NCBI GenBank assembly: GCA_031963405.1
Contig: JASSUJ010000001.1
Location: forward strand, 434,001-498,000
DNA length: 64,000 bases
Reading direction: 5' to 3'
Source of the DNA: JASSUD01 sp031963405
Lineage (GTDB): Bacteria > Pseudomonadota > Gammaproteobacteria > Burkholderiales > Burkholderiaceae
The notes under the pieces were generated by a model. The model made no database searches. It was not told the origin of the DNA and saw only the letters and a program-made list of their open reading frames with translations. A program made the translations under genes and the position numbers. This document shows positions 17,027-25,340 of this stretch, piece after piece (position 1 is the first letter of the stretch; every line of letters begins with the position of its first letter).

Positions 17027-18559
17027 ATGCCGTTTTACTCAAACGCAAGCGAGTTGCCTGATCTAACTAACGCATTCGCACAGCCTCTACCTGACAGTCT
17101 GGTATCACTTGGCACTGATTTTTATACGAGATTGCCAGCCGCACCGATTCCCGCTCCTTATTTAATTGGTTTTTCAGAGGAAGCGGCTGCATTACTCGGT
17201 TTTGACGCGCAGCTTGCGCGCAATCCAGCTTTTATTGAGTGGTTCGCTGGCAACCAAACTCATTTGCTCGCTCCTCATGCGCAGCCGTTTGCCACTGTCT
17301 ATTCTGGGCATCAGTTTGGGGTTTGGGCAGGTCAGCTCGGTGATGGTCGAGCGCTTATGCTGGGAGAAATTGAGCATCAGCACACACGCTATGAAGTGCA
17401 ATTAAAAGGCGCAGGGCCCACGCCTTATGCACGCATGGGTGATGGTCGAGCAGTATTGCGTTCATCAATCCGAGAATTTTTGTGCTCGGAGGCAATGCAC
17501 CATCTCGGTGTGCCTACTACACGTGCGCTATGCGTGATTGGCTCTGATCTGCCTGTGCGCCGCGAGCAAATCGAAACAGCGGCTGTAGCTACACGCATCG
17601 CTCCAAGTTTCGTGCGCTTTGGGCATTTTGAGCATTTCTACGCATGCAACCGCGCTGATCTCATCGCACAGCTAGCTGATCATGTAATCGCACGCCACTA
17701 TCCTGAATGCCAGGAGGCAGCCAATCCCTACTTAGCTCTTTTTAAAGAGGTTACGCTGCGCACAGCTGATTTGCTTGCTCACTGGCAAAGCATTGGCTTT
17801 TGTCACGGCGTCATGAATACGGACAATATGTCGATTTTAGGTTTGACGATAGATTACGGCCCGTATGGGTTTATCGATGAATTTAATTTCAACCATATCT
17901 GCAATCATTCAGATCATGCTGGGCGCTATGCATATCAGCAGCAGCCGCATGTTGCGTATTGGAATCTTGCTTGCTTAGCGCGAGCGCTCTTACCCATTAT
18001 CGACAAGGGTCAAATTGATCCATGCACGCTTGAGGAAGTGCAACAAGCACTAGACGCTTTTAAAACGCGTTTCGCGGAGGCTTTTAGAACTCGCATGCGA
18101 TCGAAACTCGGCCTCACTCACACGCATGAAGACGATGACAAATTGATTGAACATCTATTTAAGACAATGCACGAGAACCATGCCGATTTCACACTAACCT
18201 TTCGCCAGCTGGCACAAATTTCATCACACCACAGTAAAAGTGACACCTCTGTCAGTGCACTCTTCGCTGATCGCTCTGCTTGCCAGGCGTGGCTGTGTGA
18301 CTATCGGACACGACTTTCGATTGAAAGCCGCGATGATATTGAGCGGGCTGTTGCAATGAACCGCGTGAACCCTAAATACGTATTGCGTAACTATTTAGTA
18401 GAAAACGCCATTCAACGCGCCAAACAAAAAGACTTCTCTGAAGTTGAGCAGTTACTTAATGTACTGCGCCACCCATTTGATGAAGCACCAAAATATCAAG
18501 CCTATGCGCAGCTACCCCCTAGCTGGGCAAGCTCACTTGAAGTGAGCTGCTCATCTTAG
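17027..18559 (+). CDS. selO: Protein adenylyltransferase SelO (YdiU)
   Basis: A 510-residue pseudokinase-fold enzyme of typical length. YSGHQFGVWAGQLGDGRA and the QLKGAGPTPYARMGDGRAVLRSSIREFL glycine-rich region bind nucleotide. HGVMNTDNMSILGLTIDYGPYGFID holds the Asn and Asp metal ligands. The C-terminal Cys of the E. coli redox switch appears retained in a terminal EVSCSS. SelO AMPylates protein Ser/Thr/Tyr and is linked to oxidative stress. GAGGT lies before the ATG. It converges with the beta-lactamase gene, 9 bp apart. Confidence 0.96.
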   Translation: MPFYSNASELPDLTNAFAQPLPDSLVSLGTDFYTRLPAAPIPAPYLIGFSEEAAALLGFDAQLARNPAFIEWFAGNQTHLLAPHAQPFATVYSGHQFGVWAGQLGDGRALMLGEIEHQHTRYEVQLKGAGPTPYARMGDGRAVLRSSIREFLCSEAMHHLGVPTTRALCVIGSDLPVRREQIETAAVATRIAPSFVRFGHFEHFYACNRADLIAQLADHVIARHYPECQEAANPYLALFKEVTLRTADLLAHWQSIGFCHGVMNTDNMSILGLTIDYGPYGFIDEFNFNHICNHSDHAGRYAYQQQPHVAYWNLACLARALLPIIDKGQIDPCTLEEVQQALDAFKTRFAEAFRTRMRSKLGLTHTHEDDDKLIEHLFKTMHENHADFTLTFRQLAQISSHHSKSDTSVSALFADRSACQAWLCDYRTRLSIESRDDIERAVAMNRVNPKYVLRNYLVENAIQRAKQKDFSEVEQLLNVLRHPFDEAPKYQAYAQLPPSWASSLEVSCSS

Positions 18560-18568
18560 GGCCTGTCC

Positions 18569-19750
18569 TCAATTATGGGTATGCTCTTCGCTATCGATCT
18601 GCGTCAGTATCTGGTGAGCTATGGTCAGGCGGTCGTCTATTGGGTAGTTCTTGTTGGCTAGGATAACGATTCCGAGCTGTTTCTTCGGAATGAACGCAAC
18701 ATACGCACCGAAGCCATTGGTTGAGCCAGTTTTATTGATCCAAACGTCTTCTTGGGGCTTCTGTGGCGGCATTATTGGAGTCGCTGGCGCCCCTTTCAAG
18801 AGCATTGCTGACGAGTTTCCTTCAAGTAGTGTCTTCAACCTGGCCGGATACGGATATTGTTCCCACATCAGATCTTGGGTCATTACCCCAACCTTGAAAT
18901 AGCCAGTATGTGTATTGGTAATTGCGCGCTGCAGCTTCTCGTCTAACTTGATTAAATTCATATTAGCCTGCAAAAAGCAACTCATATCACTCGCTGTAGA
19001 CTTGATGCCATAAGCTTCAGAAGAGAGGATGTCAGCTGCCATTCTGATCGGCGCATCTTCCTTCGTATAGCCTTGCGCGTAGTCAACCATTTTACTTTTG
19101 GGCACATTGATATAACTGTTCTTCATGCCAAGCGCAGAAAACAGCTGCTGCTCTATCAGCACATCAAAATGCTGACCCATACTCTTCGCCGTTATCAGGC
19201 CGAGCGTTCCGATGCCAGGATTCGTGTAAGTTCGATATGTTCCTGGCGCATAAGTAGGCTGCCACACCTTGAAATACTGCATCAACTGAGCGTTGCTTTG
19301 AATCTCATCCGGCACCTGCAATGGAAGCCCACCGGGAGTATGTGTACCCAAATTGAGAAGGCTCAAATTACCGAATTGACTACCTTGCAACAGCGGCAGG
19401 TGCGTGCTTACCTTATCTGACAAAGAGAGGCGGCCATTAACCTGTGCATAGGAAGTCAGCGTCGCCGTGAAAGTTTTACTGATTGAACCGAGCTCAAACA
19501 GTGTGTCGCGCGTGACAGGCTTGCGGGTTTGCGTTGACCTCACGCCATAGTTGAATACGTACGGTTTACTATTAACGATAACGCCGACCGCCATGCCAGG
19601 AATACCATACTTCTCTTTTATCGGCCCAATCGCCCGGTCCACCACCCGCTTAACCTTATCTTGCTGGCTATCGGTTGCATGGCTGGCACTTAAGGTTAGG
19701 CATGGAGCAGCTATCATTATTGCCACTTTGCTTAAAAATCTAAATCTCAT
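18569..19750 (-). CDS. ampC: Class C (AmpC-type) serine beta-lactamase
   Basis: A 393-residue secreted enzyme. A signal peptide (residues 1-25, ending near SHA) directs it to the periplasm. All three active-site motifs are present: SISK (Ser89, Lys92), YTN (Tyr175-Asn177) and KTG (340-342). HTPGGLPLQ matches the class C signature with an HTP substitution where TYT/TSA are more usual. It hydrolyses cephalosporins and penicillins. No divergent ampR regulator is adjacent, so expression is probably constitutive or low. A penicillin-binding-like esterase is a less likely alternative. Confidence 0.92.
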   Translation of the reverse strand: MRFRFLSKVAIMIAAPCLTLSASHATDSQQDKVKRVVDRAIGPIKEKYGIPGMAVGVIVNSKPYVFNYGVRSTQTRKPVTRDTLFELGSISKTFTATLTSYAQVNGRLSLSDKVSTHLPLLQGSQFGNLSLLNLGTHTPGGLPLQVPDEIQSNAQLMQYFKVWQPTYAPGTYRTYTNPGIGTLGLITAKSMGQHFDVLIEQQLFSALGMKNSYINVPKSKMVDYAQGYTKEDAPIRMAADILSSEAYGIKSTASDMSCFLQANMNLIKLDEKLQRAITNTHTGYFKVGVMTQDLMWEQYPYPARLKTLLEGNSSAMLLKGAPATPIMPPQKPQEDVWINKTGSTNGFGAYVAFIPKKQLGIVILANKNYPIDDRLTIAHQILTQIDSEEHTHN

Positions 19751-19860
19751 CTCTTTGTTTTCCTTAAGCGAAAGGTAAATTCATTGACTTTCTGAACTCA
19801 GGCATCATATCAATTGAGTTCAATGGTCGTTTTAAGAATGTGTTTAAAGGAAGGGAAACA

Positions 19861-20304
19861 ATGTCTGACACTAAGACTCAACCATCTATTAAAAAAGTCA
19901 TCAAAACCGATGCTGCCTGGCGCACACAGCTATCTGATGCTGCCTATCAAGTCACACGCCATGCCGCTACCGAGCGTGCTTTTACCGGCAGCTACTGGAA
20001 CCATTGGGAAAATGGCGTATATCAATGCGTTTGCTGTGGGGCACCACTCTTTGAAACTAGCGCTAAATTTGATGCAGGCTGCGGTTGGCCCAGTTTCGAG
20101 AGCCCCGTTGCAGACCATATGATTGAAGAAAAAGTCGACCAAGCACATGGCATGACACGCACTGAAGTACGGTGCCAGGCATGTGAGGCGCATCTTGGCC
20201 ATGTTTTTCCTGATGGTCCACCGAGCACAGGTTTACGCTATTGCATCAATTCAGCTGCGTTACAATTTGTGCCACACGACGATCTTAAAGAAAATACTGA
20301 ATAA
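19861..20304 (+). CDS. msrB: Peptide methionine (R)-S-oxide reductase
   Basis: About 147 residues. Zinc-binding CxxC pairs (CVCC, CQAC), the GCGWPSF substrate segment and the catalytic RYCINSAAL Cys are all present. It reduces methionine-R-sulfoxide in damaged proteins. I chose the ATG at 19861 because GGAAGGGA lies at the right distance; an in-frame ATG at 19840 would add seven residues. It heads the msrB-yciB-bolA-ppiC order typical of Burkholderiales. Confidence 0.95.
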   Translation: MSDTKTQPSIKKVIKTDAAWRTQLSDAAYQVTRHAATERAFTGSYWNHWENGVYQCVCCGAPLFETSAKFDAGCGWPSFESPVADHMIEEKVDQAHGMTRTEVRCQACEAHLGHVFPDGPPSTGLRYCINSAALQFVPHDDLKENTE

Positions 20305-20403
20305 ACTGAGACCGACGTTATGCGTCATGGACGTACTCAATGTACTATCGCTGGCTCGCAGTTTACATAGCTTATTTACGCCGTTATTCAGCGCTTCCTT
20401 AGG

Positions 20404-20505
20404 GGAACCTCTGCATAACCCTCATAGCAAGGAATGCCGACGCAGACAGTACAATCAGTACGGCAAGGAGGCATGACGCCGCTATGGGGGTTATGCAGAG
20501 GTTCC
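20404..20505. repeat. ~100-bp palindromic repeat, copy 2 (GGAACC-type ends)
   Basis: A 102-bp element whose 18-bp ends (GGAACCTCTGCATAACCC and complement) are perfect inverted repeats, with inner arm CATAGC/GCTATG. The pentamer TTAGG flanks both ends (20399-20403 and 20506-20510), consistent with a 5-bp target duplication. It lies between msrB and yciB. Confidence 0.92.
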
Positions 20506-20550
20506 TTAGGCTTCTCAAACAGCAAGCCTTCACTATTCATTCAAAACACT

Positions 20551-21090
20551 ATGAAATTTTTATTTGATCTTTTCCCGCTGCTTGTATTTTTTATCGCTTT
20601 TAAGGTTTGGGGTATTTATGCCGCCACTGCCACGGCGATTGCCGCAACGGTATTGCAAATCATTTGGGTGGCTTTACGTAAACGTCGAGTCGAACCGATG
20701 TTATGGGTGAATTTAGGCGTAATCGGTATATTTGGTGGTGCCACGCTTATTTTCCATAACGAGTCTTTTATTAAATGGAAACCCACTGTGCTGTATTGGC
20801 TGTTTGCCATAGCCATGATGGTTGCGCAATTTGGCTTCCAAAAAAATTCGCTGAAAGGCATGCTGAATAATAAAATCGACTTACCCCAGCGCGCTTGGGA
20901 TCAACTCAATGTCGCCTGGGCCATTTTCTTTGCGGTCTTAGGCGCATTGAATTTAGTCATTGCCTATTACTTATCAACCGAAATGTGGGTGAACTTCAAA
21001 CTTTTTGGCTCTAGCGTATTGATGTTGATCTTTATCCTTGCGCAAAGTTTGTGGCTGGCAAAACATATACAAGAAAAACAAAAGAATTAA
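20551..21090 (+). CDS. yciB: Inner membrane septation protein (YciB/IspZ)
   Basis: A 179-residue protein with about five membrane helices, beginning MKFLFDLFPLLVFFIAF, the conserved family start. The longer frame upstream runs into the palindromic repeat and is not real. YciB is an inner-membrane protein important for normal septation and envelope integrity. Its neighbours msrB and bolA are the usual ones. Confidence 0.93.
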   Translation: MKFLFDLFPLLVFFIAFKVWGIYAATATAIAATVLQIIWVALRKRRVEPMLWVNLGVIGIFGGATLIFHNESFIKWKPTVLYWLFAIAMMVAQFGFQKNSLKGMLNNKIDLPQRAWDQLNVAWAIFFAVLGALNLVIAYYLSTEMWVNFKLFGSSVLMLIFILAQSLWLAKHIQEKQKN

Positions 21091-21094
21091 GGGA

Positions 21095-21148
21095 GGTCTG
21101 CATAATCCGTGATCAGCTGTACGATGCCGCTGCCGGTTTATGCAGCAC
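21095..21148. repeat. Degenerate short relative of the palindromic repeat
   Basis: GGTCTGCATAATCC at the left and GGTTTATGCAGCAC at the right form an imperfect inverted pair around ~26 bp, matching the outer arms of copies 2 and 3 with the interior mostly deleted. It separates yciB from bolA. Confidence 0.5.
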
Positions 21149-21200
21149 TTCTCAGAACCTGTTCAAAGTCTTCACTTTAACGAACTACGGCAACACTCCT

Positions 21201-21497
21201 ATGCACAAACGCCTTGATGACCCCATCGCCTTTATTAAAACGCGCATTAATGACGCACTTGCTCCGGTTGAGTTAATCATCCAAGACGATAGCGCGCAGC
21301 ACGTAGGCCACGCAGGCGCGGCTGAGGGCGGCCATTTCAGCATTATCGTGGTGGCTTCTGCATTTACTGATAAACCTCGAGTAGAACGCCATCGCTTGGT
21401 TTATCAGGCCTTAGCTGATGCCATGCAAGCAGGCATTCATGCTCTGGCCATCACCGCCTATACCCCTGAAGAATTCGAAAAACAGAAAAAAACTTAA
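21201..21497 (+). CDS. bolA: BolA family protein
   Basis: A 98-residue BolA-fold protein with the family block DDSAQHVGHAGAAEGGHFSIIVVA and conserved HRLVYQAL helix. BolA proteins partner with monothiol glutaredoxins in iron-sulfur handling and also affect morphology genes. I set the start at the ATG at 21201, because the longer frame extends back through the degenerate repeat and yciB. A terminator follows. Confidence 0.93.
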   Translation: MHKRLDDPIAFIKTRINDALAPVELIIQDDSAQHVGHAGAAEGGHFSIIVVASAFTDKPRVERHRLVYQALADAMQAGIHALAITAYTPEEFEKQKKT

Positions 21498-21510
21498 ACG
21501 ATTTCTCAGA

Positions 21511-21540
21511 AAAACAGCGGCACAGCCGCTGTTTTCTCAA
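21511..21540 (+). terminator. Rho-independent terminator after bolA
   Basis: AAAACAGCGGC-aca-GCCGCTGTTTT, a perfect 11-bp stem ending in TTTT, 14 bp after the bolA stop. Confidence 0.88.
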
Positions 21541-21684
21541 ACTATAGTGACTTGCTATAAAGAGTCAGACTTCATCGCTTCGCTTTAATAGAAATTTCTT
21601 CGTACCTGATAAGATAAAACTCGCCTTTTAAGATAAAACAAGATTGATATATCTCACTTTGTCATTTCTTAATGAGGGGGCAAG

Positions 21685-22125
21685 ATGTTTTTTTCAGTGC
21701 GGCAATCTAAGCCATTAGGGAATACCTCTTCTCTGGATTCAGCTCAATCCCCTCCTAGATCTCGAAGTTTTTTACAGCGCCTAAAGAAATTTGGAGAATT
21801 AAATAATTGTCCCCCACCTGCAGAGCACAAAAATATCTTAGCTTCTAATCAATATCTGCCCGAAAATGCTTCACCAGCAAATAATGACAACTTAAAAGAC
21901 AAGTGGGTCCTCTTAGCAGAAAGCGGCAACTCGACGCAACGAAGTTCGCTCGATTCCCAAGAGAATTGGAGCGATGTAGACTCAGATTTATATTCAGATT
22001 CAGATTCATTGCAATCATTACAGAGCGAAGTAGCTTCGGAATATGAGGCTTCGGAATACAAGAAAACCACTGATTCAACAGTTTTAAATTGGTCTCTAGA
22101 AAAATGCTTGCCACATACTGATTAA
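21685..22125 (+). CDS. Orphan serine- and aspartate-rich protein
   Basis: A 146-residue hydrophilic protein with no recognised domain, preceded by a strong GAGGGGG ribosome binding site. The N-terminus is Ser/Pro-rich with basic residues; the C-terminal third is acidic (a run of SD/SDS units around residues 92-110). There is no membrane segment or signal peptide. It is inserted between bolA and ppiC, which are normally adjacent, and has its own flanking terminators, so it looks like an added lineage-specific gene, possibly a secreted effector or chaperone client. Confidence 0.6.
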   Translation: MFFSVRQSKPLGNTSSLDSAQSPPRSRSFLQRLKKFGELNNCPPPAEHKNILASNQYLPENASPANNDNLKDKWVLLAESGNSTQRSSLDSQENWSDVDSDLYSDSDSLQSLQSEVASEYEASEYKKTTDSTVLNWSLEKCLPHTD

Positions 22126-22192
22126 GAATTAAAAAATCCTCATCAAGGCATAAAAGCTTTTAAAGTCCTAACAAACTAAAGCTTGCTCAACT

Positions 22193-22220
22193 AATACTCC
22201 TTTCGCTACGAGTATTTTTT
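22193..22220 (+). terminator. Rho-independent terminator after the acidic orphan
   Basis: AATACTC ... GAGTATT stem with a ten-base loop followed by TTTT, about 70 bp after the stop at 22125. Confidence 0.75.
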
Positions 22221-22502
22221 AATCTCACTCATTCAATTTATGGCCAATCCGCCTAGACATATGGCATGCTCCGGATTTGCGCCGTATTCCTGAAGTTCAG
22301 CTCATGCCCGTCACACGCAAAGTTAGCAACTGCGCGTGCAGCGCGGGTATTAACGGCGCAATTTTCACCACTGTGAGTATTTCGGTAGCGGACTGTGCTT
22401 AACTTAGCGACACCTTAGCTACACATCAGCTGAGTACAGTTTTAACTCACTAGCTGCAGCCATCACCATTTGAAACTAAGCATCTAAGATAAGGAGCTTT
22501 AA
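22221..22502. other. Intergenic region with a possible gene remnant
   Basis: A plus-strand frame from about 22248 to 22401 has protein-like codons (LDIWHAPDLRRIPEVQLM) but no ribosome binding site, and I do not recognise it. The right end should carry the ppiC promoter. Confidence 0.3.
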
Positions 22503-23294
22503 ATGACACGCAAATACACTTGGCTTCTCGCCACGTTGGTTTGTTGCGCTACCCCTTTGATGGCAACGCCTGCTATCGCGCAAAATATTGCCGTGGTTAA
22601 CGGTACGCCCATTCCTTCAGGGCGAGCAGAAGCGCTACTGCAAGAATTTATACGCCAAGGCCAGCCAGATACACCTGAGTTGCGTACAGCAGTGCGTGAA
22701 GAGTTGATTAATCGCGAAATACTGATGCAAGAAGCTGCGCGTCGTGGCCTACCGAATCAGCCAGAATTAAAAGCGCAATTAGCGATTGCTCAGCAAAGCG
22801 TAGTGATTCGCGCCTTAATTCAAGATTTCTGGCAAAACCATGCTGCAAGTGACGCCGAGTTACGCGCCGCCTATCTGGCGATATCGCAGAAAATGGGTAA
22901 TAAAGAATATCAATTGCACCACATCTTGCTAGATAACGAAGCGCAGGCCAAAGAGTTAGTGAGCAAAATTAAAGGCGGGGCAAATTTTGAAGAATTGGCC
23001 AAACAATATTCAAAAGACCCAGGCTCTGCCAAAAACGGAGGCGCCCTCGATTGGGCCGTACCGCAAAGCTATGTGCCCGAGTTTGCTCAAAGCATAATGC
23101 GTTTAAAGCCAGGCAAAATTACTGAGCAGCCAGTGCGTACCCAGTTTGGCTGGCACATCATTCGCCTTGACAATACCCGCACCCTCGCAGCCCCCTCCTT
23201 TGAGCAAGTCAAGCCTCAACTTGCCGAGCAAATACAGCAAGAAAAGCTGCAAAACTTTATCGACAATTTGCGCGCTCACGCCAAAATTAAGTAA
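22503..23294 (+). CDS. Periplasmic parvulin-type peptidyl-prolyl isomerase
   Basis: A 263-residue exported protein: signal peptide at residues 1-27 (ending AIAQ), helical SurA-like chaperone part (to about 125), then a PpiC/parvulin domain with YQLHHILL, SKDPGSAKNGGALDW and QFGWHIIRLD. It assists folding of envelope proteins. AAGGAG precedes the ATG. It follows bolA in Burkholderiales; here an orphan gene has been placed between them. Confidence 0.94.
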   Translation: MTRKYTWLLATLVCCATPLMATPAIAQNIAVVNGTPIPSGRAEALLQEFIRQGQPDTPELRTAVREELINREILMQEAARRGLPNQPELKAQLAIAQQSVVIRALIQDFWQNHAASDAELRAAYLAISQKMGNKEYQLHHILLDNEAQAKELVSKIKGGANFEELAKQYSKDPGSAKNGGALDWAVPQSYVPEFAQSIMRLKPGKITEQPVRTQFGWHIIRLDNTRTLAAPSFEQVKPQLAEQIQQEKLQNFIDNLRAHAKIK

Positions 23295-23360
23295 TCAGTT
23301 TTTGTTTTGAATGACTGCCAATTAAGGCAGTTATTATCAGTTTCAGCCTCTATTCAAACT

Positions 23361-23396
23361 GCTATGCGGCACCCTTTTCATCGGGTACCGCATAGC
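23361..23396. other. Perfect nested inverted repeat downstream of ppiC
   Basis: GCTATGCGG-ca-CCC-ttttcatc-GGG-ta-CCGCATAGC forms a two-part stem. No T run follows, so it is not a standard terminator; a weaker hairpin (ACTGCC/GGCAGT, 23312-23331) lies just before it. It could stabilise the ppiC mRNA 3' end. Confidence 0.6.
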
Positions 23397-23567
23397 ACCG
23401 CTTCACTCCCTGCCAAACTTCATCTTTCAGCCTTCTCCTGTAAGCCTAGTGCATTTGCAAGCGCGCTAGCAATTAAAAACCAGCCTTACTAGCACTGCAC
23501 GCAGCACTTCCTCTCACTTCTATTTGGGAGCAATCCAATTTATCCATTGCTTTGATCATCCGCACAA

Positions 23568-23669
23568 TAGGCCTTTTTCTAAACCCCGTAGCAAGGAGTT
23601 CCCTTGATGTGCGCACAAACCGTATTTTGATCCGGGATGACGCCGCTACGGGATGTCGAAAAAGGTCTA
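23568..23669. repeat. ~100-bp palindromic repeat, copy 4 (diverged core)
   Basis: A 102-bp element with ends TAGGCCTTTTTC/GAAAAAGGTCTA like copy 1, and inner arms CCCGTAGC/GCTACGGG. The left GTAGCAAGGA and right GATGACGCCGCTAC core segments are kept, but the middle differs from the other copies. It lies between ppiC and the DadA-like gene. Confidence 0.85.
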
Positions 23670-23703
23670 ATAACGCCGACTTACTAGACAACATAAGGAA
23701 AGT

Positions 23704-23766
23704 ATGAGGTTGCTTAATATTTACTGGTTACTAGCCACTTGTGAAGCTGGCAGCTTATATCTATGA
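23704..23766 (+). CDS. Possible 20-residue leader peptide coupled to the DadA-like gene
   Basis: An ATG with an ideal AAGGAAAG ribosome binding site starts the frame MRLLNIYWLLATCEAGSLYL. Its stop overlaps the next gene's ATG (ATGA at 23763-23766). The DadA-like gene itself has no obvious ribosome binding site, so its translation may depend on this short frame. Confidence 0.45.
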   Translation: MRLLNIYWLLATCEAGSLYL

Positions 23767-25091
23767 ATGTCATTGTAATCGGCGGCGGAATTTCTGGGGT
23801 TGCTACCGCTTATTGGCTGCATAAAAGCGGACATCGCGTCTCTCTGATTGATCGGCATGCCACGGTGGCGCAGGAAGCTACCTTCGGCCATAGCGGCCTC
23901 TTATTGCCAACGCCACTGGATGCTGGCTTGCATCTTGGCAGCTTGCTTGAAGTGCCAAATATGCGGCAAGGATGGTTTAGCAGCTATCAGAGCAAGCGCC
24001 TAAGCATCGAAGAGCAACGGCGAGCACAACAAGAAGATGAGCTACGCTTAGAGCATTTCGCTGCGCAATATATGCGCTTAAAGCCACTCATCGATTTATC
24101 ACGCACGGCTTTGGCCGAAATTGAAGCCAGCCACGCGCTTGAATATGAGCAGCGCACGGGTGTGCTGCATCTATTCCGTTCACTCGCTGATTTTAAATGC
24201 GGCCGCTTAGCCTTGGTACTCTTGGCTCAGCAGCAATATCCTCATCGCCTATTGGGCATGGAGGAGTGCTTAGCACTAGAACCTTCATTAACATCTGAGC
24301 CATTTGCTGGCGGCGCTTACTTGCCCAATGAGCGCAGCGCCAACTGTCCGCTTTTTGCCAAGCAGCTCAAACGAGTTCTTGATGAAGCAGGTGTGCAATT
24401 ACTGCTAGATCGAGAAGTCGTGCATATGTGTATTGATGACAGTCAGGCATTTGTAGAAATTGCACAGTGCAACCATGCCACTGGCAATGCGCCGATTAAA
24501 ACGCCGCCGACTGAAACCCTATCAGCTGATGCAATTGTGGTGGCAGCGGGTGCTGGCAGCCCAGCGCTATTAGCTCACGCTGGACTAGAGCTGCCCTTGC
24601 ATGCTGTGCGCTGCCACACTATTACGGCACCCATTGCCAATCAAGAAACAGCACCCCAAATGACCGTGATCGACCCTGTGCAACAGACCACGATGACGCG
24701 CTTAAATAATCGCATCCGTATCGCTGGCGCGCCGATACCGCAACCTCTACCAAAAGGCGCGCCTGCGCCAAATAAATTGCGTCGACATTTGTTGGATAAG
24801 GCAGAGCAAACTGCACAGCAGTGGTTGCCAAGCGCCTTCAAATTATCCGCTAGCCGCACTGGGGATAACTGTCGATTGCTCTCTGAAGATGGCTTGCCTA
24901 TTGTGGGGGCTTTGTCTAATCAGCGTCTATTTGTCAATATCGCCCATGGGCCAAACGGTTGGGGGCTCGCTTGTGGTGCCGCTAAGGCAATAGCAGATAT
25001 GATTAGCGGCAACTCACCTGAGCTTGATGAAGGTACGCTTGCGGCACTTTCACCTAAGCGTTTTGAACCTAGCCTTGAAAGTTGTGAATAA
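23763..25091 (+). CDS. dadA: FAD-dependent D-amino acid dehydrogenase-like oxidoreductase
   Basis: A 442-residue DAO-family flavoprotein. The N-terminal dinucleotide-binding motif VIGGGISGVATAYWL (residues 4-18) is followed by the family's IDRHATVAQEATFGHSG, and the C-terminus has LPIVGAL...NIAHGPNGWGLACGAAKAIAD. DadA enzymes oxidise D-amino acids to 2-oxo acids and pass electrons to the respiratory chain at the inner membrane. The sequence fits DadA best, but glycine-oxidase or another DAO-family role cannot be excluded, so the symbol is tentative. Translation is probably coupled to a tiny upstream frame. Confidence 0.85.
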   Translation: MNVIVIGGGISGVATAYWLHKSGHRVSLIDRHATVAQEATFGHSGLLLPTPLDAGLHLGSLLEVPNMRQGWFSSYQSKRLSIEEQRRAQQEDELRLEHFAAQYMRLKPLIDLSRTALAEIEASHALEYEQRTGVLHLFRSLADFKCGRLALVLLAQQQYPHRLLGMEECLALEPSLTSEPFAGGAYLPNERSANCPLFAKQLKRVLDEAGVQLLLDREVVHMCIDDSQAFVEIAQCNHATGNAPIKTPPTETLSADAIVVAAGAGSPALLAHAGLELPLHAVRCHTITAPIANQETAPQMTVIDPVQQTTMTRLNNRIRIAGAPIPQPLPKGAPAPNKLRRHLLDKAEQTAQQWLPSAFKLSASRTGDNCRLLSEDGLPIVGALSNQRLFVNIAHGPNGWGLACGAAKAIADMISGNSPELDEGTLAALSPKRFEPSLESCE

Positions 25092-25340
25092 CCTTTTTCA
25101 CTTTAATTTCTAAGAGCCTGCATAGCATTTCCCCAAAGCACCCTTATTTAGGAGAGTCAGGAGCAAAGAAACCAGAGCGCACTTAGCCTCCATGAGGATT
25201 TCGAGCACCGCATAAGCTCGAAAAAAATGACCGCTAATTCGCAGCCGCCTGGTTGATTTCAGAGGGTGGTGAATCAGCAGTCAATTTTTCAAAGCTTGCA
25301 TACACAGAAAAAGCCATGGCCAACGTTATTATTAGTCAGC

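Noticed and set aside
20434..20550. N-terminal extension of yciB
   Set aside because: It would translate the repeat element; the family start MKFLFDLFP is at 20551.
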